Source: Bryum argenteum
Taxonomy: Eukaryota > Streptophyta > Bryopsida > Bryales > Bryaceae
Length of the DNA: 64,000 bases
Direction of reading: 5' to 3'
NCBI GenBank assembly: GCA_037043015.1
Contig: CM073329.1
Coordinates: 3,674,648-3,738,647 of the forward strand
The notes under the pieces were generated by a model. It ran no database searches. It was not told the DNA's origin and saw nothing but the letters and a program-made list of their open reading frames with translations. Shown here piece by piece: positions 12,853 to 24,011 of this stretch; the stretch's first letter is position 1, and each line of letters begins with the position of its first letter. Made by a program: the position numbers and the translations under genes.

Positions 12853-15800
12853 AAAAAAATTTCATAAGTGCTAAGATAACATTTTAGATACAAACAAATG
12901 ATCGAAGTTCTATAAGTTGTATGTTACATGTAAGGTAGTGTGCTCAATAATCATACAATTTTCACGTTAGCAAGCTCATTGGGGATCAATTGGTGTACAT
13001 GTGCGGTATTGTTTATACTTAAACCAATTGGAATTGTTAATTTTGGATTTATCTCGAATTAGTTATGAATTTTGGAAGTTGTAGGAGTACCAAAAAGTGT
13101 TCAGTCTAAAATGTACACAATGAGTACATCAAGAGTTGAATGTGAAAGCTATAATGTACATCTTGCATTAATGAAGCTAGTGTGCGATTTGTGAGGTTTT
13201 TGATGCTATACGTATTTTGAGCAATCTGACGGTTAGATGATAAGAATAGAAATATAGTAAGTGGCTCAAAAACCGCTCAAATTTCACTCGATGAAAAGTG
13301 GCAAAGTGATTCAATTTGGAAGATGTGAAAAGTGTTTAAGAGATTGGATTGATTGAAGATGGTAAGTTTGGATGAGAATTGATTTTGTTATGAAGTTTGG
13401 AAGTAGAACACATTGGTGTACCAAAAACCGTTCAACCTAAAATGTACACTAGGAGTACATTAAAATTTGAAGTTGAAAGCTAGAATGTACCTCCTCCTTA
13501 AATTAATATAGTGAACGGTTTGTGGTGGAGCGTGGGTTTTGAGCCACCTACTATAGCCACTCCTGATTTTTACAAAGTTTCAGAAGCAAGTAAAGGTGGA
13601 AATTTATTATGAGCTGGTTGGTCTCCTTCATATTTGAAATGAGAAGCCTTTAAAGAGCTTCATTTAAGCCGTTTGCTCATCAACCGAGAAGTCATGGATT
13701 TATTTTGACGACCTTTGGGTGTATTGTAAAGTCAAAAAGAGTCACCATGGAAAGTGGTAAAGTTTCCTGTCATCAAAATAGAGTTTGGCCGACGCCCTTG
13801 AAAATTGTATTAGTCTATTCTCCTGAGACGAGCTTTTTTCTCTTGACAAAAAAATTGAGCGCCCAAAAGAATTCAACACTTGGATGCCAAGGCCAAGAGT
13901 GGTGTTGAAGTGACTTTGGTCCCCATTCGTTTTTACTTTTTAACTCTTTTGATTGAGTCTAAGTTGTTTGTTGACATATCAACGAGTTGGTGTAGTTGGA
14001 GAGCCAACTGGTATCAATTGTGGCAGCTACTATCTTCTTGATTATTACTGGTGGACATTGGAGGTGTTAACTGTCGTCGCTTGCTTTCTGTTTAATTATA
14101 TGTGGTGGTCATTGTTGGTGTGATTATTGCATGATTCTTTGCATATGCTTGTTGTGACATGCAATACAAGTGTATAATTATGAGCAATGCTTATGAGATG
14201 CAAACTTGCATTCTCAAGCAAACATATGAAAAGCACAAGATTCTTCCTAAATCAATGTTGAATAGATTGTTATTGTTGGACAAGTTTGATCACTTGTATT
14301 TTTGAACTCGGAAGAAATTTTAGTAGAGGAGACCAAGAGAGATGACATGATCTTGCATCTCAGTATTTCTTCAAAGTGTGTTTCATATATGAATAAAATG
14401 TTCTCTAAAATACCACAACTTGTCTAACCTTTGGACTTTCAAGTTTTGACTTATATTGATTGAACATGTTTGTGTACTTGTTACCATACTCAAATCAATT
14501 AATTGGACAACCTTATGTTGTATTTAAGTTCTGACAACCACATTTTAAACTAAAAAAATCATAACTTGAACATTAATCAATTGATAAACACACAAAGTGC
14601 TACTAACTATTTCCTCTTCGTCTTCAACCACTACGATGTAGTAATTGAAACTCATGATTTTTGCTCGTGATATGGATGTAGGTTTTAAGGCCAATGTGGG
14701 CGTGATGCTTACCATCCTATCACCTAAGTTTACCTTTGATTATATACTTTTGGATTTTGGTTCAAGTACTCAGAATTTAAAAGGAGCACTAAGTTAGAAA
14801 TGTGCGTATGATTATCCGGAGAAAAGAAACTTCTTACTCATTTTTGAAGGCACATGAAAGCAAAGTTTGATATCAAATGCATAGAGTCATGTTAATGCTT
14901 ATTTTGATCCTTAAATATTCACAAGTATACTTTTGAATAGTTGTTGAGTTAATGTACATTATGTGAATTGAAGTGTCGTTTCTCTCTCCAACCATTATAC
15001 ATCCACCATATAAATTTTTGGTGTAAGTATTTGAGTACACTACCGCAAACAATGATTATATTGTGATATAATTGTGTGATGTTAGCTTGTTGGAAGTTAA
15101 AAAATCATGTCATTTGAGGAAGTAGACACTTTTAAGCACTTCTTTGAATGTCCTCAAACACCAATGTACCCCTTGCTATACAAAGCTTCTATTACAGTGC
15201 AAATTGAGTTACAAGATTTCATCATTTTCAATTTGAAGTGAAAATGCTACCAATAGAGATCTGTCATAATAAATAAATCATCAACTAAAAAGTTTTTCAC
15301 CTTCATCTCAAAAACACTCTCGTACCAAGGGAAAAAAGTCCAAAAGTTCACCCTGTACACTCAAATTTGTGCCTTATCTTTGAAAATCCTTTGTTTAGGT
15401 TAAGCTTTCTACTGCTGAAAGTAGACTCTAATTGGAATCCATCCCAAAAAATAAATTTGAAACCCGATGGTGTACAAAGAGAATATAGCTTCTCAAAATA
15501 TCACCATTTAATCACTTCTTTATCGTAGAAAACATCATTGCAAACCCAATATCAAAAATATTTGGATAAAAAAGCTTTCAACTAACAATTTGTTGAAATT
15601 CATCTTAAACTCCTAATGCCCAAGAAGACCAAAGGCTTTTTGCAATTTTAGGCAGCCTAGATGAAGGGGTTGAAAGTAATATTTGTGCCTAAGATTTTTA
15701 GTGGGTGCTTCGAAGACTACAAAGTGCATGTGGTAAAATCAGCAAAAACAATTTCCAATTCAATTATAGGTTTTAGGTCGAGAAAGTGCCATTCGAGCAA

Positions 15801-16318
15801 GTTCAAATTTAGTCTCTTTGTGAAGTTTTTAATCGGGAATATGTGCATTACCATGTCACTACTTGAGTTCCAAAGTGACCCAACTCAAAAATTTCACCAA
15901 TTTTACAAGGGTAGCCTCCAAAAATCTCAATAACAATCTTCACAATCCCATATACGTTGAAAACACAAACTGTGGATGTTATGATCTCTCAAATTATAAA
16001 CTCACAACGGTCAATATCTGAACTAGTAACTAAACATAGTCTTGGGTAGAAGAGTTTACCATCGAAAGTTCAATTAAATAGTACAAACACCAACCTTACG
16101 TCAAACTCTACAAGGTGATTAAAAACTGCGCATTTAAATCTCAAAGCTCTAAAAGAACGCCTTTGGCGTTTAGGGTTTGAGATAATGAATATGCAAAAAA
16201 ATAAATTTAAAGAACTATTGTGGATTTCACATAATTGGCATGCAATGGTAAATCATGCCTAATGTTCAAAAACCCAAAAACTAAAAGTGCCTTTTCTAAT
16301 ATGCATGCCATGAATTCA
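12853..16318. other. AT-rich intergenic DNA made of old diverged repeats
   Basis: No gene is recognised. Parts are related to other places in the window: about 13060-13130 and 13420-13490 (CAACCTAAAATGTACAC) with 52120-52200, and 15230-16300 with about 26510-27130 (same orientation, strongly diverged). This points to a dispersed, decayed repeat family with no surviving coding capacity that I can read. Confidence 0.5.
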
Positions 16319-16556
16319 TACTTCATCATAAGGTTTCGCAAATTTTACTTCACACACTAGACTTGATTGGGGACCCAATAGTGAACTCATTGCTCTTCAA
16401 GTATCTACATTTCATTCAAAATGTTGTTTTTTGGCATTGAGAACATAAAGGGGTTAATACTACTGTAAAGTACACTTCAACAACTTCTTCCTACCTTGTG
16501 AGCTTTTGCAAAAATATTAGACAAAGCTCATTCTATGTTATTTCCGTTATTCCAGG

Positions 16557-16895
16557 CACGATAAGCCTTGGCTTGGTAGTTAGGGCTCATGGCCCCCAAT
16601 GAGGAGGTCGCAGCTTCCATTCCCCATGCCAGCGTGATGCTCACGACGAGAGTCCACCCAACTATGGTTGGCGGACCTCGTTGTATGAATATCTCAGAGC
16701 CCTTTAGGGAGATACCATGTCAAGTATCTCTAAAGCACTAGTCGCTAGCTAGGAACTAGCATTGTGTTCACCCCAAGAGGGATCAGTTGTCCCGCCACTG
16801 ATGTGATAACTTCCAGACATACATCCAAGAATAGGTCAGACAAACACTCTATTCACGCCGACCTCTAAAAAGGTTGGAGTTTCTCGTCTTTGGAG
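16557..16895 (+). mobile_element. tRNA-derived SINE, copy 1
   Basis: The head has an RNA polymerase III A-box-like TGGCTTGGTAGTTAGGGCT and, ~35 bases on, a B-box-like stretch (GCTTCCATTCCCC), the layout of a tRNA-derived SINE. The body includes GGAGATACCATGTCA and CATACATCCAAGAATAGGTC. A 28-base sequence (GAGCTTTTGCAAAAATATTA and following) is repeated on both sides (16500-16527 and 16893-16920) and may be an unusually long target duplication. Confidence 0.75.
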
Positions 16896-17944
16896 CTTTC
16901 GCAAAAATATTAGACAAAGCACATTCAATTATTATTTTTTAATATCTTGATATTTTAATATTTTAATGGGGGTATGACAAGGCCATTGGTGCAATAAAAT
17001 GAAAAGGGTATGGCCACCTTATCAAACAAACATGAGATGACAAAATGCTGCCATTGACCATGACAGGCCTTTTGCATCTTATTGATTATTGCCAACTAAA
17101 TAAATGTTCCCCTTCACCATGGAAAAAAAAAATTTAAAATTTTAAAAAATAAATTATACATCACCTTTATTGTCTTTCCATGATTTTAGGGTTTTGGCTT
17201 TTGGTGGAGGAAAATGAGAAATGTCTTTATCCCTCAAGTCCAAAGGGGCCCTTAATGAAATATACCCTCTTCCAAGGTGAGGATTTCTTTTTTACTTTTT
17301 CTAGGATCCATGCAAAAGTATGTTGTTGCCAAATTGAAAACACATTTATGAGATCATATTGTGAGGGAAAAAAAAGGTGTTGTTTTCCTTGTTGTAGAAT
17401 AAGGAAGTAGTGTTTTGGGGGGGGCAAAAGATCCATTTTTTAAAGAATATTTGACTTGAGGCTTCATATTCTTGTTATTTTAGTTGGTTGAGTTTATTCC
17501 TACATAAAGTTTTACTTCATGGGAATTACAAAACTTAGAGAATATGAATTCATCAACTCTAAAAGACACCTAGTCAGCGTTCCATTTTTTTTGTACCAAA
17601 AACATTTAAGGTGATGCGTGGTTTACTACATTGTTATTTCTAAACCCTCCTTAAGAAAATAAATTGCATGAAGGTCAAAAAAGTGAAATAAGTCTCTCAA
17701 ATTTGCAGACATTTGGAAACTCCTAAAGTTAGAAGAATTTGGAAACAATAATGGTCTTGTGAGAAAGATATGCAAAATCTAAGAGATGCTCACAAGGTTC
17801 ACCATCAATTGGTGACCAAATGCTAACACGACCAAAAACCAAAAAAACACTTATATGTCCTCATTTTACTACAAGGATTAACCACTACCCTATTTTGTTC
17901 AATTATCGTGTAACTCAGTAATAAATATGATAGAGAAATGCACC

Positions 17945-18243
17945 ACAAGCCTTGGCTTGGTGGTTAGGGCTTATGGCTCCCAATGAGGAGGTCATGGATT
18001 CTACTCCCCATGTTAGCGTGGTGCTCACCACCATAGTTCACTCAACTATAGTAGGAGGAGGTTCTTGAACCTCGTTGTGTGGGTACCTCAAAAACCTTTG
18101 GGGAGATACCATGTCAGGCATACATCCAAGGATGGGTCAAACGAACACTCTATTGAGATGCCGGTATTTGTGTTTGTTAAGTCTCGACGTTACCCGGGTG
18201 GAGTTTCTCTTCAACTTTTATTCTTCTCCATTACTCTAGGGGA
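17945..18243 (+). mobile_element. tRNA-derived SINE, copy 2
   Basis: Same family as the copy at 16557. The A-box-like TGGCTTGGTGGTTAGGGCT and B-box-like GGATTCTACTCC are closer to consensus here. The 3' half differs from copy 1 by containing TTACCCGGGTGGAGTTTCTC and ending near CTCTAGGGG. Confidence 0.75.
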
Positions 18244-18659
18244 GGGAGGTCTAATCCCAAGAACCTCATTCCCAAAACACACACAAAGTGCAAAAAGTAC
18301 AAGGGCTCAAATACCAAAAAATTACAATCAAAAGTCAAAACATGTTGCAACTTTGCAAACGCCATCTCATTTCATACAAAAATCTATACTATTTCAAAGT
18401 TGTCCATTTTAATGCACGAAGTAAAAAGTACTTTAGAGAGTAAAGCATCTCCATATTTTGTTTTCAATTGTGTAAAGTGTGAGAAACCACAACAAAGCAC
18501 AATAATTAAACCACTCATCCCTTTTGTCATGGAAGTAGCATAGCATAGGCTAAGAATCTATTGGGCTTGCTTATCCCATGCACACAACAATATTTGATTC
18601 TCTTTCTCTCTCATGCATTCTCACAACAAATTAAGGTGCACCCAACAATTTACCATGTT

Positions 18660-19210
18660 TCAAACTTTTGGATGTTATGATGTTATGACAACTTTTGTTT
18701 TTGGGCTTTGGAACATTTGGCATGTTTTATCGTTGCAAGCTAATTATGTGCAAGAAAAAATAGTTTCTCATGTAATTTTTCTACATAAGTGTGTGATTTG
18801 TAGATGCATCTTAACAACTTTGTATTTGAAAGAATTTTTATCTGGTTAACTTTAGTATTGGATTTGCAATGATGTTTTTACGATGAAAAAGGTGATGGAT
18901 ATCTCTTGTATCCACCTTTAATTTTAACTTTATTTTTGGGATGGATTCAAGTTATAGTACTGTTTTTAGTGGTATGAATCTTGACCCGATCAAGAATGTG
19001 TTGAAGATAAGGCATGGATTTGAGTGCAAGAGTCTAGTTTTAGTCTACTTTCCCTCTATAGAATGTTTGGTAGTTTTCACCATCGCAAGGATACTATTTG
19101 AGTCAAGATATTTTTTTTTATGATATTTTTTTTTTATATGATAGGGTCTTCGAGATGAGGTTCATAACCCTTACTACTTGGTGGTGTTTTGATTGCAATT
19201 TTCATGTTAG
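18660..19210 (+). repeat. Diverged dispersed repeat, paired with 47640-48180
   Basis: Shares a long, gapped similarity with 47640-48180 in the same orientation, for example GCATGTTTTATCRTTGCAAG and the stretch containing CATTTGAGTGCAAGAG followed by CCTAGTTTTAG. Short open frames occur in both copies but do not match, so I do not call a gene. Confidence 0.6.
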
Positions 19211-19554
19211 TGGTATTCTGACGATCAAAGTGTAAAAACAAGTCTTTTGTAGTATGTTTTGCGCACATAAAACATTATGATCTTGTGGTCTTTAAGGTCC
19301 CATGAGTCAACATCATTTACAACAAGTATATTACAATTTTGTAGTGTTGAGTTCTAAATAACTTATATTTATTTTCATCTATGTCACTTTTTCCAAAAAT
19401 CAAATTTTTCCGGCTAAAAATACCCCCAAGAACTTTTGGGGTTAATAGTCTTGTTGGCTTATATTGAACTAATTCACTACCTTGTCAATATTTGCAAAAG
19501 AGATGAATTTCTTTTTGGTTTGGGTTTTTATACCTTTTATATTTATTTGTTGAT

Positions 19555-19725
19555 TCTTTTGCTTATTAAGTAGTAAAGCCTTTAATTTTTGCAAACAAAT
19601 TGTATACTTTGTGAATATTTGTCATCTAAATAGATACCTCTCTCATGTGAGATTTTAGGCATGTCTAGTTCATGCATTTGTAAACATGTTTACAATCTTG
19701 ACGATACATGCTGATAACCTCATGA
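19555..19725 (+). repeat. Segment duplicated in inverse orientation at 29213-29388
   Basis: Contains AGTAGTAAAGCCTTTAAT, GATACCTCTCTCATGTGAGA and ATAACCTCATG, all present reverse-complemented at 29213-29388. In that copy it is flanked by the RS-gene fragment on one side and a VPS29 scrap on the other. Confidence 0.85.
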
Positions 19726-19979
19726 AAATATATGATATCTATTTTGTTGACTCCAACCAAATTAACAAATACCACTTTGATGTGAGCTTTAGGTAGTATT
19801 GTTTATTCATGTATACATTTTTTCTCTAGTAGCTTAGTTTGAGTTGATAAATTGGCCCTCTTATTGACAGGTACATATTTGATTCTATTCTAGGGTCATT
19901 AAAATAACCAAATAGTACATTAGGGTATAGTCACGTATATATTTTCATTGCTAGTTACTTAGTTAATTTGTGGACTTTT

Positions 19980-20470
19980 CTATTCCACCCTTGTAACTGT
20001 GTTTCTTAAGTCTTGACATTACATGTTGCACTCTTCTAACTGCTGCACCCTTGCAACTATCAAAATCTTGTAAGTGTTCCACTTTGTAGTTGTAGATGTC
20101 ACATCTTGGTATATCTCACATCCTCGTAACTATCATGACCTTGTATGTGTCACCGCTTATGATTGTCCCATCCTAATATATCCCACATTGTTGTAACTAT
20201 GGCAACCTTGAGCCTATTGAGTCCGTGTGATTATCCCACCCTCGTAACTAACTTTCATGTTCCATCATGGTAACTAATACACCTTTGTATTTCTTTCACA
20301 CTTATAACTATGACAACCTCATAAGTGTCCGATGTTGGTAATTCTGACAGTCTTTTCTCTAAAGTATCTCAAACCCATAACTCAACCTATAAGTGTAGCA
20401 CTCATGTATATCACACTCTTTTAACCATGGCACACTTGTAACTATCACACCCCTTGTATCTATCGCCCTT
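19980..20470. repeat. Degenerate short-period repeat (CTTGTAACTATCACACC-like)
   Basis: About 15-20 poorly conserved units based on CCTTGTAACTAT and CACAYC. Unit length varies, so no strict period can be given. No coding potential. Confidence 0.6.
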
Positions 20471-21007
20471 ATAAAAATCTAATAAATTTACTTCAGTCAA
20501 CATTTGTAAAGTTGATGGATGATATCACATTACCCCTACGAGCCCAAGAAAGCGTGAATGAATTTATTGTTGTTTCAGGCAATTCAAATGAAGGGTAAAA
20601 TTTTGATATCATGTGCTATAATTTGGTAGAGATAATACATAAAACATGTATTGATACCTCCATTCCACAAATGGTAAATTTGCTAAGCCAAATTCCAATT
20701 TCAAGATTTTAGTTTCTAAGCCCAAATGGGGCATCAACAAGGAACCTTTAAAAAAACTTTGTTTCTTTGAATAAATTTTCTGAAAATCTATATATAATAA
20801 CACTTTTACTTATATTCTCAAAAAGTCCCATTTGGAAGTTATACCAATTTTACAAGGACAATCTTCAAATTTCACAGCATCGATCTGTAAGTTTATGAAA
20901 TTTCTCATATGTTACTTTCAAAATTTCAAGTGGAGCAAGTTGATTTTATGTTACTTCCAAGTTTGTGATTTAGAGATTTTTCAAGTTTAGGGTTTAGGGT
21001 AGGCAAA

Positions 21008-21578
21008 GACAGGGGAGCATGTTTCTTTTGTATGATGTTGAGTGTATGATGATAGTATACATACTTTCTTGCTACGTTAGACTTACAATGGTCACATGTC
21101 CCACATACATTGTTGACACTAAAATATGCTATAAAATTCCACAGGCTTTTGACTCAACACATGTGAAAAAATCACAAAATCTACTCAACACGGGTGTACT
21201 GTAGTAGACCACATCTGCGAAACAGAAAAATCATGAGTTTTCCAAATCAAAGCCCCCCCCCCCCCACCACCTTCCATGAAATAAGGAGTTGCGCACCTTG
21301 TCAAAAGAAATCGAAACATCCTAGTGCGGTATATTTCGGGAAAACCAACGTGGACACATCTCAAACTAGCCAATATTAGGATATTGGACTGGAGGGTCAA
21401 CCGACACGAAGCACCCGAGAGCGCCACACAAGCATTTAATGATCAGTGATCCTGGTGGTGCCGTGATTCTCCAGTGAACAGTTGAAAAATGCTGCAAACC
21501 CTACCTTTTGACTAGACTGAAGGAATGTGAGAAAGAAAAATAACCGTTTTTATCATCATGTTACAAAAGTTTGGTCTT
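21008..21578 (+). repeat. Copy of the SRP68 3' flank (from 34765-35131)
   Basis: Direct-orientation copy of the DNA downstream of SRP68: GGGAGCATGTTTCTTTTGTATGA, CACATGTCCCACATACATTG and TACTCAACACGGGTGTAC recur in both places in order. The copy carries extra DNA, including a 13-base C run near 21248 and about 150 bases around 21350-21500 absent from the source. This marks the outer border of the captured SRP68/SF3B2 segment. Confidence 0.9.
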
Positions 21579-23406
21579 TCAAGATCGACCCCACAATCCA
21601 CCGAAGAATGAGCTCTTCTTTTCGATCTTCTTCCTTTTTAACCGGCCTTGCAAGGAAGGAAACTCCAGTGCAGCCAGCGCCGTGTCCAACAATGCTGGTC
21701 GACATGGGACCGATTGAAAGGGTGGTGGAATCTGTGTTATCTTCGGGGGTTCTTTTGACCCTGCTGTCCCTACGAACGCCTCGAACTTCTCCAGGTTCTC
21801 CACCAAGTATTGCGTCTCCCCCTGATACAACAACAATTGTGTAGTGCTCTGTTAGATCGTAGAGTATCTCAGTGGGAGAGAAGTCGGGGATCTGAGTAAG
21901 CACTAGGGAAAAGGAGTGGTGAACTTGAAACAAGGGTGGTGATGGCAAACCTTTGAAGCTCGAGAAGCTTCCTTCAACTTCATTGCTGCTACTCCCTTCT
22001 GTAATGATTCGTGAGCCTTCGAGTCATCGGCAACTGCCCGAGCATGAACCAAGGATGCTTCTCCTCTACTTCTTTCTCTCAATTGCTCGACTTCTTGTTT
22101 TAATTCCTGCCCTCACCAAGTGTGTGCAGAATCTATGAATACAATAGCGACATCACAATATTCTGGAATCCAGAAAAAAACAGGAGTTGAGCGAGGTATA
22201 GCACTCTAGCGAAGCATTCAACTAGATTGGAATTAAATTAAACAAAAAACGTGTTAGTTCCAAAAGCAGCACCTTGTCCTGTGTCAGTTTCTTGAAACCC
22301 GAGTCAGCCCGCTGTTCGGACCGCTTGAAAAGCAGGTAAGCCTCTGAATACTTTGAGGCGGCGCTCTAGAATTGAGCCAAATAGAAGCATCTGCAACCAT
22401 TGTTTGATTTCTTCGCCAAATTAGAAAACTTTTGCGACTTTTCTGTCCGGAACAGAGATGGCAAACGGTCTAGAATAATGATGAGAAGCCTTTAAGACGG
22501 CGAGGGAATTTGGTTAAAATCTACTCTTGTATGAGTCCAAACTCTATACAGTAACAGCACAAGCGATTCTAGTCATATCTAAGCACCACAAATTTAGGTT
22601 GCAAGAGTAAAATTAAAATACCAGTTACATCTTCAGCAGACTGTGAAGATGTATTACCTTCCTGCTTGACAAACTTCTCGCCTGACTTCGAGTTCCTTGG
22701 CGAAAGCTATTTCACTACGTTTTTGCTCCCTGGCTGACGTAGTAAGGTCAATGAGATCTGCAGCATTCTGAGAACAAACACAGACAGTTCGTTGTCAAAA
22801 GGATGAGTGGAGCATACTGTTGTCATCAAGGCAAAGAACGAAACAGAAGATGGAGCCACCATATTCGACTATTCTGAACTATTGAACAATGATCTATTAA
22901 GGGAATCAAAAAAGAAGTGAATCATGCGGAGGGTTCAAAAGGATTAACCTGAATCAGAATATCATACAAGATCCTCTGGCTTAGCAGGCTTCTCGCCTCT
23001 CCCTTCGCTTACCTGGCTGTACAGTATCTCCTGCAAAATATTGAAGAATTTCAGAACTGATATCTGATTCATACGAAGGAAAGCAAATAGAACAACACAT
23101 ACTGCAGACCATTTCGTATATCCCCAAGTTCAGTGTTCGGTAAAACCTGTAGCGTTGCTAGTCACCGTCCCGAAGACCATGTTGTGATTGCGCGGTCTTG
23201 ATAAGCTGCAACACGGGAATTTCTTCCCTGGCCTTTCGCCCTGTGGCAGCGTCCTTCTTCTCGGCTCCTCCTCCGTTTGCCACAACCTGGGTGTCGTCAG
23301 AACCGCCTCCATTCTGCGTAGCAGGAATTGTATCAGGCTTGCCGTAGGCTGTCTCAGCGCGCAAGAGACCGTTCTCCAAGGACGATGCCATCGCTACCAT
23401 CGCCAT
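21579..23406 (-). pseudogene. Chimeric SF3B2::SRP68 gene copy, broken
   Basis: Read on the minus strand, this starts with the SF3B2 ATG and first ~60 codons (23406 to about 23214), joined in frame to SRP68 exon 1 from IPVLQLIKTAQ onward. It keeps the exon 1 donor (23147), a fusion of the start of SRP68 exon 2 with the end of exon 7 (about 23027-22949; exons 3-6 deleted), exon 8 (22767-22658), exon 9 (22390-22273), exon 10 (22106-21951) and exon 11 (21848-21579, fully open), with their introns. So this is a DNA-level copy, not a retrocopy. It is disabled by TAC-to-TAG changes at 23160-23158 and 22368-22366 and by an 8-base deletion at 22970/22971. At the SF3B2/SRP68 join there is little or no homology, suggesting end joining. 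Confidence 0.93.
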
Positions 23407-23957
23407 GGTGAAACCCTAACTCTGCTCGACAGAGCTCTCCCGGAAGAAAAATTGTGATCGACCTCCCTCGCACTAAAACCCCGAACCTGCATATCAGCCG
23501 GACCGGGTATCAGTCCCGCCGGGTCGGTTCCAATCCACCTGCCCGGTTAGCTTCCGTGCACAATTAATTTTCTAATTTTCTGCCCCTGCCCATTTTGTGG
23601 AACAAGGAGCAAACAAGACAACAAAGCCATGATCGCATTACGTGATTCCACACGAAAACCCTAATTCTGTGTCCATGCTTTCCCCTTTTTCCAATTTTCG
23701 CAGAGGAGCTTCGCCATCGCCCGCCCGCTCTGAGGAAAGGAGTCCCGCAGGAGGTGAGTCCTCCATGCCGCTTTTCTTCCAATTAAATGCTTTCTTCATT
23801 CCAGCATTCTTTGTTCTTTTGTCGGCCACAGCATTTCAATCCGATCCGGGAGGCTTATGAATTGCCGGAGCTGAAGAACACTTCAATAGACTTCCTCTTC
23901 TAAGGATGCGAGCTTATTGTTCTCATCTGCAGTTGCTTCATAGCTCCATCAGGGTCT
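23407..23957. promoter_or_regulatory. Captured copy of the SRP68/SF3B2 bidirectional promoter next to VPS29
   Basis: Reverse-complement copy of about 39433-39983: the SF3B2 leader, the stretch matching 39610-39800, and sequence down to AGCTCCATCAGGGT. On the minus strand it would drive the chimeric pseudogene. In the other direction it now points at VPS29, whose ATG lies only ~55 bases past the end of similarity. That it acts as the VPS29 promoter is inference. Confidence 0.65.
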
Positions 23958-24011
23958 CCATCGAGCCATTCGTGAAGCCAAACGGAGGGAGGCAAGCCAA
24001 GCCAAGCCAAG

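Larger units (their letters stand above)
16319..18243 (+). repeat. Left arm of a ~1.9 kb inverted repeat
   Basis: Runs, reverse-complemented, against 32082-34010 with only scattered differences (by eye well above 90%). Includes two SINE copies and the segment 17100-17440. The left arm ends at 18243, at CTCTAGGGG; its mate is joined there to a copy of the VPS29 3' flank. The arms are separated by about 13.8 kb. Confidence 0.9.

Noticed and set aside
16557..16640. tRNA gene
   Set aside because: A-box and B-box-like blocks are present, but there is no cloverleaf with a proper acceptor stem and the sequence continues into a repeated body, so it is a SINE head.
17180..17436. Open frames present in both arms of the inverted repeat (17180-17436 and 32846-33147)
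   Set aside because: Conservation is explained by the recent duplication of the arms; the translations show no domain and no codon-biased change pattern can be judged.
23564..23829. Short frames conserved between 23.6 kb and 39.6 kb
   Set aside because: Both lie in the copied promoter region; similarity comes from the duplication, and differences are not concentrated at third positions as far as I can see.
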